Source of the DNA: Pygmaiobacter massiliensis
GTDB taxonomy: Bacteria > Bacillota > Clostridia > Oscillospirales > Ruminococcaceae
Length of the DNA: 64,000 nt
Reading direction: 5' to 3'
Assembly: GCA_022778585.1 (NCBI GenBank)
Contig: JALFTI010000010.1
Coordinates: 124,001-188,000, forward strand
A program made the translations under genes and the position numbers. Of the stretch, positions 18,561-26,901 are shown piece after piece. The stretch's first letter is position 1. Every line of letters starts with the position of its first letter. The notes below the pieces were generated by a model, which worked only from the letters and a program-made list of their open reading frames with translations, was not told the origin of the DNA and did no database searches.

Positions 18561-20431
18561 GTTAATTCCTTTATTAGTTCTGCAATGTGATCGGCATCCA
18601 GCCCGTATTCCTGTCGCAGCTGTGCTACCGAAGCATGGTCCAGCCCACTGGTGGGCAAGCCGCGATGGCAATACCGGCCCCGGTACCCCGCAGCCAGTAA
18701 AGCATCCCCCAACCGTGTGCCGACAGAACCGTTTTCAATCGAATCTTCCACCAACACAATTTTGGGGTACTCCAAAAGCTTTCCAATCAGGTCTTCTGGC
18801 AAAGGAGAAAGCTGCACCAGCTGGAATATATCCAATTTTTGAACTGTTTTTTCTGCAGCCTGCAAAGCACAGGCAATAAGTGCGCCATAGGAAAGCACAG
18901 CGGTGTTAGCACCAGGGGTTTCAGCCAACTGCCGCCAGTACTTGCCGTCGCAGCCAAACTTCGCCAGCATTTCCGATTCGGCCCCTTTGGGATAGCGAAT
19001 CGCCGCCGGCCCCTGCGACCGGCCGACCAACTGTGCAAGCCAGTATCGCTCCTCTGCATAGTTACAGGGCGCATAAAGGGGCAGATCCTCAAACTGACCA
19101 AAAAAGGCCACATCATAAATGCCCTGATGAGTCTCGCCATCCCCCGGTACCAAGCCGGAGCGATCAATTGCAAAAATGACCGGCAGCTTTTGCAGGTGTA
19201 CATCGTGAATAATCTGGTCGAAACTGCGCTGCAAAAAGGTCGAGTACAGCGCCACTACCGGCCGCAGGCCCCGGCTGGCCAGGCCTGCCGCAAAGGTCAC
19301 TGCGTGCTGCTCTGCCATACCTACATCAAAAAAGCGCTCTGGATGTGCTTTTTTAAAATGGTGCAGTCCAGTGGCATATTTCATAGCCGCCGTAATGGCA
19401 CACACCTTGTTATCTTGGTCTGCCAGCTTGGTCAGCTCTTTGCCAAATTCTTCTGAAAAAGAGTTGCTGATGGTATCATCCGGATCTGGAATTTGGCTGA
19501 CACTGAAGGCTGATACTCCATGAAACGCGCCGGGGTTTTGTTCTGCCGGCACAAACCCTTTTCCTTTTACAGTTACCGCGTGGATAAAAACTGGACCGCC
19601 GCAGTTTTGGGCACTGTACAGTGCCGCACACAGCGCTTTCAGGTCGTGCCCATCCAGCGGGCCAAGATACTGAAAGCCCATATCCTCAAACATGGTAGAA
19701 TTATACAAAGCCCGCCGCACCAATGCTTTTCCGCTTACCACAGCCGATTTGACTGGCTGGCCCAAAAGCGGAATATGATCCAGCACCGTTTCGGTACGGT
19801 GTTTTGCAGAATGATATTCCGGGCTGGTGCGCAGCTTGGTAAAGTAGCGCGATACCGCCCCCACATTTTTGGATATAGACATTTTATTGTCGTTTAAGAC
19901 AACAATCAGGTTATCCAGCTTATCAATATTGTTCATGCCTTCATAGACCATGCCACCGGTAAAAGCGCCATCGCCCACAATGGCAATTACTTTACCCGGC
20001 TCACCCTGCAGCTTTTTTGCCTGCGCAATTCCCACTGCCGCGGAAATAGCCGTGTTGCCATGGCCTGCAATAAAGGCGTCATGTTCGCTTTCAAACGGGC
20101 TTGGAAAACCAGAAAGCCCTCCTGGCTGGCGCAGTGTGTCAAAACGATCTGCCCGGCCGGTCAGCATTTTATGGGTATAACACTGGTGCCCCACATCGAA
20201 AACTAAAACATCCCGCGGGGTGTCAAACACACGGTGCAGTGCCACCGTCAATTCTACCGTACACAAATTGGAGGACAAGTGCCCGCCCGTTTGAGAAACA
20301 TGGCAGACCAGGAATTTTCGAATTTCGGCGCACAGCTTTTCCAATTGCGGGTAGCTGAGTGTTTTTAACTGGCCCTTGTCCTGCAAGACCTCATCAAAAA
20401 GAGCCGACATACCGCGTTCGCTCCCATCCAT
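18557..20431 (-). CDS. dxs: 1-deoxy-D-xylulose-5-phosphate synthase
   Basis: 624 residues. The first enzyme of the MEP isoprenoid pathway joins pyruvate and glyceraldehyde 3-phosphate using thiamine diphosphate. The TPP motif starts at GDGAFTGG near residue 150 and ends at LNDN. The transketolase-like middle has YSTFLQRSFDQ and DRSGLVPGDGETHQG. ATG at 20431 is preferred (AAGGA 12 nt upstream); a TTG at 20440 is too close to that site. It overlaps tlyA by 4 nt. With ispA nearby, it supplies the isoprenoid chain for cell-wall lipid carriers. Confidence 0.97.
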   Translation of the reverse strand: MDGSERGMSALFDEVLQDKGQLKTLSYPQLEKLCAEIRKFLVCHVSQTGGHLSSNLCTVELTVALHRVFDTPRDVLVFDVGHQCYTHKMLTGRADRFDTLRQPGGLSGFPSPFESEHDAFIAGHGNTAISAAVGIAQAKKLQGEPGKVIAIVGDGAFTGGMVYEGMNNIDKLDNLIVVLNDNKMSISKNVGAVSRYFTKLRTSPEYHSAKHRTETVLDHIPLLGQPVKSAVVSGKALVRRALYNSTMFEDMGFQYLGPLDGHDLKALCAALYSAQNCGGPVFIHAVTVKGKGFVPAEQNPGAFHGVSAFSVSQIPDPDDTISNSFSEEFGKELTKLADQDNKVCAITAAMKYATGLHHFKKAHPERFFDVGMAEQHAVTFAAGLASRGLRPVVALYSTFLQRSFDQIIHDVHLQKLPVIFAIDRSGLVPGDGETHQGIYDVAFFGQFEDLPLYAPCNYAEERYWLAQLVGRSQGPAAIRYPKGAESEMLAKFGCDGKYWRQLAETPGANTAVLSYGALIACALQAAEKTVQKLDIFQLVQLSPLPEDLIGKLLEYPKIVLVEDSIENGSVGTRLGDALLAAGYRGRYCHRGLPTSGLDHASVAQLRQEYGLDADHIAELIKELT

Positions 20432-20449
20432 GAAATACAAATATCCTTG

Positions 20450-20908
20450 TCAGGTCACCGGGAAAAGCATGGCAATCAAAATGCCCAGCAGTGCCCCGCT
20501 TAACACTTCAAATGGAGTGTGACCCACCATTTCTTTCAAACGCTTGCCATTCGCGAAGGAAGACACTTCCTCATTATCACTCAGCCAGTCGTTCAGCAAG
20601 CGGTTTAGTATTTTTGCCTGCTCGCCGGTTTCATGGCGCACCCCCATAGCGTCGTACATAACAATGGCCGCCAAAATGAATGCAATTGCAAAATACGGGG
20701 AACTTACCCCAAACTTTCGGGCTGCCGCTACTGTGAGGGAACACACCAGCGCCGAATGAGCACTTGGCATACCGCCCGCGCCAAACATGCGTTCCAGGTC
20801 CCACTTACCCACCAGGTAAAAATTAATAATGGTTTTGCAGATTTGAGCTGCAAGCCAGGAAGAGAGGGAAACATAAAGCAGATAGTTTCCGGTCAAAAAC
20901 TGGAGCAT
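20450..20908 (-). CDS. Divergent PAP2-family (DUF212) membrane protein
   Basis: 152 residues, four to five hydrophobic segments. GGMPSAHSALVCSL near residue 46 and VMYDAMGVRHETGEQA near 83 are the marks of the DUF212 family, distant relatives of PAP2 phosphatases. The position between dxs and ispA suggests work on isoprenyl phosphates, but that is inference from context. ATG has AAGGAGG with a 7-nt spacer. The stop is 18 nt before the dxs start. Confidence 0.88.
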   Translation of the reverse strand: MLQFLTGNYLLYVSLSSWLAAQICKTIINFYLVGKWDLERMFGAGGMPSAHSALVCSLTVAAARKFGVSSPYFAIAFILAAIVMYDAMGVRHETGEQAKILNRLLNDWLSDNEEVSSFANGKRLKEMVGHTPFEVLSGALLGILIAMLFPVT

Positions 20909-20977
20909 TCCTCACCCTCCTTCTGTCACAAGTCCCAGTGCCTGCCGGCGCCGGCCTTATCCAACATAAAAATTTTT

Positions 20978-21868
20978 TTAAAAACTGCGGCCGCACAATG
21001 TTTGCGCCAGCTGCACCAAAAAATCGGCCCGCACTCCAAACTGTTTTTGTAAATCCAGGCAGGCCTGTTCGGTCAATGCGCTGCACTGTGCACGGCAGCT
21101 TTCTACCCCTTCCAATGTGGCAAAGGTAATCTTTCCGTCGGCCGCATCATTTCCTACAGGCTTGCCCAGCTGCTCAGCCGATGCAGTCACATCCAACACA
21201 TCATCCACAATTTGAAACACAAGTCCCAGCTTATCCGCATAGCCGGAAAGCGGGCTGCGCACCTGTTCGAGCTGTTCGGCCGCAACAGCACCAAACAACA
21301 CCGCCGTTTTTATCAGCGCACCTGTTTTATGCTGGTGGATCTGCAGCAGGTCCTGCCGCGAAGGAGTGCGGTTTTCAAATGCCAAATCCAGTTCCTGGCC
21401 ATATACCATTCCCTGCGCTCCGGCTCCATGGGCTAAAAGCTCCATGGCCTGAGCTTTTTGGCTGTCGCTGGCCGGCGCCGCAGCAAGCGCAGCAAACGCA
21501 GCGGTTAAAAGCGCATCCCCCGCCAAAAGGGCATTGGCCTCGCCATATTGTTTATGGCAGGCTGGTTTTCCTCTGCGCAGGTCTGCATCATCCATACAGG
21601 GCAGGTCATCATGAATTAAAGAATAACAGTGCAGCATTTCCACGCTGGCGCCCAGCGCTGCGGCCACTTTAGGGTCGCCGCCCAGCATTTCGCTTACAGA
21701 TAAGGTCAATACTCCCCTTACCCGCTTGCCGCCGTTCAGCAAGCTGTACTGGGCTGCCTGTGCCACGATACTGTGCTTCAAAAAAAGCTGTTCACAGTTT
21801 GTTTTTAGCTGCTGGTCCAACTGGGCCACATATTCAGCATACTGCGATGTGTACTCACTGGTGTTCAT
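20978..21868 (-). CDS. ispA: Short-chain polyprenyl (farnesyl) diphosphate synthase
   Basis: 296 residues. Both Asp-rich motifs are present: HDDLPCMDDADLRRG and QIVDDVLDV. The GGKRVRG block lies near residue 45 and GNDAADGK near the C-terminus. The enzyme extends dimethylallyl diphosphate to geranyl and farnesyl diphosphate. The start is ATG at 21868 with AGGAGA 6 nt upstream, inside the last codons of xseB (overlap 14 nt). The xseA-xseB-ispA-dxs order is widespread in Firmicutes. Confidence 0.96.
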   Translation of the reverse strand: MNTSEYTSQYAEYVAQLDQQLKTNCEQLFLKHSIVAQAAQYSLLNGGKRVRGVLTLSVSEMLGGDPKVAAALGASVEMLHCYSLIHDDLPCMDDADLRRGKPACHKQYGEANALLAGDALLTAAFAALAAAPASDSQKAQAMELLAHGAGAQGMVYGQELDLAFENRTPSRQDLLQIHQHKTGALIKTAVLFGAVAAEQLEQVRSPLSGYADKLGLVFQIVDDVLDVTASAEQLGKPVGNDAADGKITFATLEGVESCRAQCSALTEQACLDLQKQFGVRADFLVQLAQTLCGRSF

Positions 21869-22073
21869 CATCCGTCTCCTGCTCCATATTTCGGCCAAGT
21901 TCGGCAATCTTCACCTGTGCCTGTGCCAGTTTTTTCTGGCAGGCATCCACCTTTTTGACGGCTTGTGCATACAGCTTTAGCGCGTCCTCCAGCGAGGTTG
22001 TCTCGTCCGAAAGAGCGCGCACCATCTCGTCCAATTCACTCAGCAGCTGCTCCACTGTCTCGGTCTTCTTCAC
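21855..22073 (-). CDS. xseB: Exodeoxyribonuclease VII small subunit
   Basis: 72 residues, a two-helix protein: VEQLLSELDEMVRALSDE followed by LEDALKLYAQAVKKVDACQ, the XseB pattern. Several copies bind each XseA and control its nuclease. The start is GTG at 22073, just after AGAAGG, and lies 38 nt inside the end of xseA, so translation is coupled. The C-terminal end is acidic and overlaps the ispA start. Confidence 0.95.
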   Translation of the reverse strand: MKKTETVEQLLSELDEMVRALSDETTSLEDALKLYAQAVKKVDACQKKLAQAQVKIAELGRNMEQETDDEHQ

Positions 22074-23289
22074 AGGCCTTCTCCTTTTTGTTATGGGTAT
22101 TTAATACGGTGCAATCCGCACAAAATTGCTCAAATTCCAAATGAACCTGGCCGCCCTTTTGCAGCTGTTCTTCCTTGCGCACTACTGCTCCGGCAACGCT
22201 TGCCACACAGTAGCCTCGGCGCAAAGTGGAAAGCGGGCTCAAAGAATCCAGCATGCCTGCCATATTCTTCAGTTCTTTTTCCTTGCGGCGAATCAGCTGC
22301 TGCATTGCTTGATTCAGCTGAGCCTTGGTTTCTTCCAACCTGATTGTTTGCTTTTCTGTCCGCTTAAAAGGCACCTGCCAGGCCTGGCTGCATAATAATG
22401 CATTTAATTTATTATAACACAATTCATATTTATGCGAAACCGCAAATTCTGCACTGTCCGAAACTTTGTCCAACCACTGCAAAATCTTCTCCTGGTCCGG
22501 AAAAACCTGCTCTGCCGCCGCTGTCGGGGTAGCGGCGCGTAAATCCGCAACAAAATCCAGAATGGATACATCAATTTCATGCCCGACCCCAGATACCAAC
22601 GGGGTTTTGCAGGCATACGCCGCCCGGGCCAGCCGTTCGCCGTTGAAAACCCACAAATCCTCCCGGCTGCCGCCGCCCCGTGCCACAATAATTACATCCA
22701 CCAGACCGCTTTCATCCAGCCGACGAATGCCATCCACCAGTGTTTCTTCCGCCTCCTGGCCCTGCACACTGGCGTCGCACAACAAAAAATCCGCCAGCGG
22801 CCAGCGCCGGCGGGCCACAGCTAAAATATCCCGCAGTGCAGCGCCCGAGCGGGAAGTAACCAGCCCAACCCTTTTGGGAAAGGCCGGCAGAGTTTTTTTG
22901 TGCGCCGGGTCAAAAAGGCCCTCGGCTTCCAGGCGGCGTTTCAGTTGTTCCAAAGCAAGCTGGGCTTCGCCCACACCATCCGGTATCATCTGCTGGGCAT
23001 TGATCTGAAATGCCCCGTCCCGATCATATAAGGTGACCCGGCCGCGCAAGATAACCCGCATGCCATTTTCCGGCAAAAAGCCCAGGCGATCCGCCCAGCT
23101 GCGAAACATGACCGCACGCACGCTGCAGGTTTCATCCTTTAAAGAAAAATAGCAATGCCCACTGCGCTGGTTTTGGACAAAATTTTGAATTTCGCCCCGC
23201 ACCCCAATGCCGTCCAGTACGGCGTCGCTCTCTAAAACCGATTTTACATACCGGTTCAAAGCGCTGACCGAAATAACATCACCTGGCAT
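22036..23289 (-). CDS. xseA: Exodeoxyribonuclease VII large subunit
   Basis: 417 residues. An N-terminal OB fold (GIGVRGEIQNF...GHCYFSLKDE) is followed by the catalytic region with VGLVTSRSGAALRDIL and DVIIVARGGGSREDLWVFN, then a long C-terminal coiled coil. ExoVII digests single-stranded DNA from both ends. ATG at 23289 has GGGAGG upstream and overlaps the end of the tsaD-like gene by 11 nt; the longer frame to 23397 is rejected because it lies inside that gene. Confidence 0.97.
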   Translation of the reverse strand: MPGDVISVSALNRYVKSVLESDAVLDGIGVRGEIQNFVQNQRSGHCYFSLKDETCSVRAVMFRSWADRLGFLPENGMRVILRGRVTLYDRDGAFQINAQQMIPDGVGEAQLALEQLKRRLEAEGLFDPAHKKTLPAFPKRVGLVTSRSGAALRDILAVARRRWPLADFLLCDASVQGQEAEETLVDGIRRLDESGLVDVIIVARGGGSREDLWVFNGERLARAAYACKTPLVSGVGHEIDVSILDFVADLRAATPTAAAEQVFPDQEKILQWLDKVSDSAEFAVSHKYELCYNKLNALLCSQAWQVPFKRTEKQTIRLEETKAQLNQAMQQLIRRKEKELKNMAGMLDSLSPLSTLRRGYCVASVAGAVVRKEEQLQKGGQVHLEFEQFCADCTVLNTHNKKEKACEEDRDSGAAAE

Positions 23290-24214
23290 ACCTCGCCTCC
23301 CGACAGGCCAAAATCGCCACTCCCGCGGCGTTATCCGAAGAAAATTTTCCCGGTACAAAGGCAAGGTCCGGATATCGCTTTTGCATATAATCCGCAATCA
23401 GCCCGCTGCTCATCACGCCGCCGGCACACACACAAGGAAGCCCCGGAAAGCGCTGGCGCGCATTTTCCAGCATGGCACACAGTGTTTTGGCAATAGCCGT
23501 AAGGCAGTACTTGGCCGCATATTCCGGGCTTTTGCCGGTTTCCAACAAGCGAACACACTGGTTTTCCAGGCCGGAAAAATGGCAGTTTTGCCCATCCATA
23601 CTAATTTTGGGGTTCACCTGTTCTGTGCATTTGGCTGCCAAAAGGCTAACCTGTTCTCCCGCAGGAAAACCAAAGCCCAGCTTTACCCCCAGCCTGTCCA
23701 CCGCCTGACCAGCATAAAGGTCCTCACTGTGGCCCACACACGCTTCCACCTGCAGCCGGTTACATAACAGCAGCTCGGTTGTACCGCCAGAAACATGAAA
23801 AAGCAGTGCCCGGCCGTCATACAAATCCTGGCGGCCAGCCGCATAAAGCGCTGCTGTGATATGCCCCTGCTGATGGGTTGTCTCCACACACACAATGCCT
23901 TTTGCCAGACAAAAGGCGCGTGCGGCCGATACCCCTGCCAAAAAACAAGGCATATAGGAATCTTCCTGCGGGCGGGGCTTTGCCGACACTCCCACCACAT
24001 CAATTTGGGTAAGAGGAAATTGTTCGTTGAGCTTTGTTAGCATTTTGGGCAAAGCTTGGGTGTGGTGAAACACCGCATCACTCTGGCGCAGCCCCAAAGC
24101 ACCCTGGCGTACCGGTAAAAACTGCTTTTCCATCAAGCAAACAGACCCCGCCTTGCCGTCATAGACGGCCAGCGAGGTCGCATAGTTGCTGGTATCTATT
24201 CCAAGGGCGTACAT
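23279..24214 (-). CDS. TsaD/Kae1-like ASKHA protein (M22 paralogue)
   Basis: 311 residues. It starts with YALGIDTSNYATSLAVYD, has the metal-binding motif HQQGH at residues 114-118 (canonical TsaD: HMEGH), the phosphate loop FHVSGGTTEL near 150, and CAGGVMSSG near 265. This is the Kae1/TsaD fold, but shorter than typical TsaD (about 340) and with altered motif residues, as in a second clostridial paralogue annotated peptidase M22. Whether it makes t6A is unclear; a true tsaD is expected elsewhere. It overlaps nusB by 19 nt and xseA by 11. Confidence 0.78.
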   Translation of the reverse strand: MYALGIDTSNYATSLAVYDGKAGSVCLMEKQFLPVRQGALGLRQSDAVFHHTQALPKMLTKLNEQFPLTQIDVVGVSAKPRPQEDSYMPCFLAGVSAARAFCLAKGIVCVETTHQQGHITAALYAAGRQDLYDGRALLFHVSGGTTELLLCNRLQVEACVGHSEDLYAGQAVDRLGVKLGFGFPAGEQVSLLAAKCTEQVNPKISMDGQNCHFSGLENQCVRLLETGKSPEYAAKYCLTAIAKTLCAMLENARQRFPGLPCVCAGGVMSSGLIADYMQKRYPDLAFVPGKFSSDNAAGVAILACREARYAR

Positions 24215-24648
24215 ACCGGTTCCTCTGCTGTCTGTTCGGGCTGCTTCACCCGTTCTGCAAAGCGGGTTCGGGCCAAAGCCCCCAGCACACCGTTCACAAA
24301 CTGATAATCTTCCTCATCGGCAAAGCGCTTTGTTAATTCCACTGCTTCGTTTATAACAATGCTGCCGCCTTCACTGCCATATTCCAGTTCGCTGACTGCA
24401 AGCTCCAGAATAACACGGCATACCCGCGAAATTCGGGCAAGCTTCCAATCCTTCAGGCACGGCTCAATCAAAGCGTCCACCTGGGCGCGATGAGTTACCA
24501 TCGTGCGCACCAGTTCTTCCCCAAATGCATCCAGCGCATATTCGCCGCTTTCGCGGGAAAGTTTTAAAACTTCCTCCAATTCACCCGGGTGAAAAGACTC
24601 TTCAAAAGCGGCAATAAAAGCGTTTTCACGGGCTGTTCTTCTCTTCAT
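24196..24648 (-). CDS. nusB: Transcription antitermination factor NusB
   Basis: 150 residues, all-helical. RRTARENAFIAAFEESF near the start and GGSIVINEAVELTKRFADEE with FVNGVLGALA at the end are NusB signatures. NusB with S10 binds boxA in rRNA leaders. ATG at 24648 has GAGAGG upstream; an in-frame ATG at 24669 lacks a site. It follows the Asp23-like gene, an order common in Firmicutes, and overlaps the next gene. Confidence 0.95.
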   Translation of the reverse strand: MKRRTARENAFIAAFEESFHPGELEEVLKLSRESGEYALDAFGEELVRTMVTHRAQVDALIEPCLKDWKLARISRVCRVILELAVSELEYGSEGGSIVINEAVELTKRFADEEDYQFVNGVLGALARTRFAERVKQPEQTAEEPVCTPLE

Positions 24649-24672
24649 GCAAACCTCTCTTTTTGACAAAAG

Positions 24673-24704
24673 TGCGCCCTGCCGGCCGCTGGCCGGAGGG
24701 CGTA
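24673..24704 (-). terminator. GC-rich hairpin between asp23-like gene and nusB
   Basis: GCCCTGCCGGCC/GGCCGGAGGGC pairs around a GCT loop, with a short TTTTG on the minus strand. The T run is poor, so it may be an attenuator or an mRNA processing stem rather than a full stop. Confidence 0.5.
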
Positions 24705-24708
24705 CCCT

Positions 24709-25080
24709 TTATTCTGCTTTTTGCTTTTGGGTGTCCAGCTGTACACCTTCCACCACCATATTGACCTTCGAAACGGTAATCCCGGTCATACTCTGCACAG
24801 CGGACTTCACATTCTTCTGAATCGCCTCACAGACCACCGGCACTTTATAGCCGTATTTCACCACAATATGCACCGTAATTTGGGCTACATCCTCCTTCAT
24901 TTCCACCTCTACCGGTTTTTGGATGGAAACTTTGGCCAAAGCCCCTTTCACAGCGTCACCCCCGCAGGAAACCTGGGCAATTCCCTCCTGTTCCAATGCG
25001 GCCAGCTTTGCAATTTTGGCAATTACATCGGTGGATATCTGCAGGCTGCCGCCAGCAAGATCAGACCGTTTTACTTCCAT
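24709..25080 (-). CDS. Asp23/Gls24-family envelope stress protein
   Basis: 123 residues. It begins GGSLQISTDVIAKIAKLAALE and continues EGIAQVSCGG, then DVAQITVHIVVKYGYKVP and VQSMTGITVSKVNMVVEGV, the full Asp23 (DUF322) pattern. Family members are abundant cytoplasmic or membrane-associated proteins linked to cell-envelope stress; biochemical role unknown. ATG has AAAGGAG upstream. It is the first gene of the long housekeeping run, behind its own promoter. Confidence 0.92.
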   Translation of the reverse strand: MEVKRSDLAGGSLQISTDVIAKIAKLAALEQEGIAQVSCGGDAVKGALAKVSIQKPVEVEMKEDVAQITVHIVVKYGYKVPVVCEAIQKNVKSAVQSMTGITVSKVNMVVEGVQLDTQKQKAE

Positions 25081-25085
25081 ATTGT

Positions 25086-25136
25086 GCTCCTTTGCGCCGT
25101 CCGAAAGACGGCGGCCGCCGGTTTTGGCTGGCGGCG
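25086..25136 (-). promoter_or_regulatory. Paired GC-rich hairpins in the asp23 leader
   Basis: Two adjacent stems, GCCGTC/GGACGGC with loop TTTC and GCCGCC/GGCGGC around CCAAAACC, occupy the mRNA leader just upstream of the asp23-like ribosome site. No known RNA class recognised. Confidence 0.45.
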
Positions 25137-25174
25137 AACCTTATTGGTTTTGCAAATTTTTACAGGTTATGGAT

Positions 25175-25203
25175 ATTATACCATTTGTTTTGCCTTTTCA
25201 CAA
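25175..25203 (-). promoter_or_regulatory. SigA-type promoter for asp23-nusB and following genes
   Basis: On the minus strand, TTGTGA (25203-25198), 17-bp spacer, TATAAT (25180-25175), directly after the spoIIIAH stop. It separates vegetative housekeeping genes from the sporulation operon upstream. Confidence 0.75.
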
Positions 25204-25818
25204 CTACTTTACCTCTACCACTGTAATATTTTTCGCTTCTATGCTGGCTTTGGACTGCACGGCGTCCCGAATCTGGGCAACCTGGCTGGCATTCAGTTCT
25301 CCCGAAGAGGTCATAACCGTTACATTGGCCTTTTCCCCATCCAAATACACCACACAATCGGTAAAACCTTTTGCTTTAATGATATTTTCAATTTCACTTT
25401 CCGTCGTAATATCCCCCAGTGTAGCAGAAAGCTGATCGGTCAGCGTTTGCTTTTCCTCATCCATAAGCGAAGTGTTTTTCAGCGCTTTCTGCAATTTATC
25501 CAGCGCTTCGTCTCTCGCCTTGGAACGGTCAAGCTTTGCTTGGTCAAAATATTCGGTACTGCTGTCCTTGCTTAGGGAAACAAGCTGCGCATCACCGTAA
25601 TTTTTATTGATATCCTGAGAGGTGCTGTCCGCTACCGGCTGCTCGGTATCGGTTTCACTTACCGTCACCAGCTGGTCATCGCTTACCTGGGCCCCGGTGG
25701 CCACCGAAAACTGGCCTGCATCATTTTTGGCGTACTCCCAGTTCAGATACACTGCCACCCCCAAAGCCAGTACCAAGGTCACCATCGTCAATTTTTTTCT
25801 GCTGGGCATCTGTTTCAT
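25204..25818 (-). CDS. spoIIIAH: Stage III sporulation protein AH
   Basis: 204 residues. One N-terminal membrane helix (about 10-25) is followed by a charged helical linker and a C-terminal ring-forming YscJ/FliF-like domain (ENIIKAKGFTDCVVYLDGEKANVTV is its core). Mother-cell SpoIIIAH meets forespore SpoIIQ and forms part of the feeding channel. ATG has AGGAGG 8 nt upstream. It is the last gene of the spoIIIA operon; the next promoter starts at its stop. Confidence 0.93.
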   Translation of the reverse strand: MKQMPSRKKLTMVTLVLALGVAVYLNWEYAKNDAGQFSVATGAQVSDDQLVTVSETDTEQPVADSTSQDINKNYGDAQLVSLSKDSSTEYFDQAKLDRSKARDEALDKLQKALKNTSLMDEEKQTLTDQLSATLGDITTESEIENIIKAKGFTDCVVYLDGEKANVTVMTSSGELNASQVAQIRDAVQSKASIEAKNITVVEVK

Positions 25819-25846
25819 CCCTGTTCCCTCCTGTTTTGGTTTTATT

Positions 25847-26413
25847 TTATGACAATTGGTTCACACAAATTCGGTTCGTAGAAACCCCCAGCAAAACGCT
25901 GGCCGCCTCGGTTACCCGCCGGGAGATAGACGCATCCTCTCCTCCATCGCACAAAATAACCACTCCCCGAATCTGCGGCAGTTCCGTTCGGTTTACCAGG
26001 GCCTGCTCTCCGTCGCTGCCGTCTACAATTACATAATCGTTTTCAAAGCTTTCCTGGCTGGTTTGCTGGCCCTCTGTGGTTTTGTTTGAGGAAGCTGTCG
26101 TGCGTTCGGTTTGGGCGTACACCGAAGTTTCACCCGTTTCCAGGGTAAGCATAACCTGAACTCTACCCACTCCTTCCATCTGGCTGAGCAAACTGGTAAG
26201 CCGCTCTTCCAGCTGCAGTTCATAAGTACTGTTATCCGTTTGGCTTTGCGCCATTGTTTGGGTAGACTTCTGCTGATTTTGGGGCAAAAGTTCCGGCAAT
26301 GCCAAAAGCAAAACGCCGCATACTCCCAGCAGAACAACCAGGTCGGTTCGCTTTTTTTTATTCAGCTTGCCAGTAAGTCCTGCTAACCTACCCATCCATT
26401 TTTCCCGTTCCAT
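25847..26413 (-). CDS. spoIIIAG: Stage III sporulation protein AG
   Basis: 188 residues. A single membrane helix (LVVLLGVCGVLLLALPELL, about 25-43) is followed by an extracytoplasmic domain with MEGVGRVQVMLTLETGE and the C-terminal GVVILCDGG segment, matching SpoIIIAG. In Bacillus it forms a large ring in the mother-cell membrane facing the forespore. ATG has AGGAA upstream. It lies 19 nt after spoIIIAF. Confidence 0.93.
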   Translation of the reverse strand: MEREKWMGRLAGLTGKLNKKKRTDLVVLLGVCGVLLLALPELLPQNQQKSTQTMAQSQTDNSTYELQLEERLTSLLSQMEGVGRVQVMLTLETGETSVYAQTERTTASSNKTTEGQQTSQESFENDYVIVDGSDGEQALVNRTELPQIRGVVILCDGGEDASISRRVTEAASVLLGVSTNRICVNQLS

Positions 26414-26432
26414 TTTCTATTTCCTCGCCTGT

Positions 26433-26897
26433 TTATTGCGTATACAAAACCTCACAGGGCGGCAGATAACCCAGAAGCCGAACAAGGCTCTGCTCAATCT
26501 GTTCATCCTGCCCCTCCTGAGGCAGGTAGCAAACCACCCGCTCCAGTACAACCGACTGCTCCTGCTCGGAACAAAACACAACGACATCGTTGACTGTTAG
26601 ACCATCCAAAGCAAATTGTGCTTTTATCTGCTCTTCCAGCCGCTCTTCGGCCTGCTGCAGGATGGTCTGGGTTACATCCAGCTGTTGTGTGGTTTGCTGT
26701 TGCTTTGGCTCATCCCAATCATTTTTCCATTGAAATTGTGCTATGCGGGAAGGGTCCAGCAGCAACAGTATAATATATAAGCTTAATACCAATTTTATGA
26801 CCCCCGAAAGGTCCTTTGCTGGTAAAAGCCCATGCAGAACCGATAACAACAGTGCCGCTATGCAGGCGGTATAAGCCCACTGGCGCACTCCTTCCAA
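26433..26897 (-). CDS. spoIIIAF: Stage III sporulation protein AF
   Basis: 154 residues. Two N-terminal membrane helices (about 8-24 and 32-47) end in the family motif LLLLDPSR, followed by a Gln-rich stretch and a soluble alpha/beta domain near the C-terminus. This matches SpoIIIAF topology. The start is TTG 7-8 nt after GGGAGGG, 4 nt downstream of the spoIIIAE stop. Confidence 0.88.
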   Translation of the reverse strand: MEGVRQWAYTACIAALLLSVLHGLLPAKDLSGVIKLVLSLYIILLLLDPSRIAQFQWKNDWDEPKQQQTTQQLDVTQTILQQAEERLEEQIKAQFALDGLTVNDVVVFCSEQEQSVVLERVVCYLPQEGQDEQIEQSLVRLLGYLPPCEVLYTQ

Positions 26898-26901
26898 AAA
26901 A

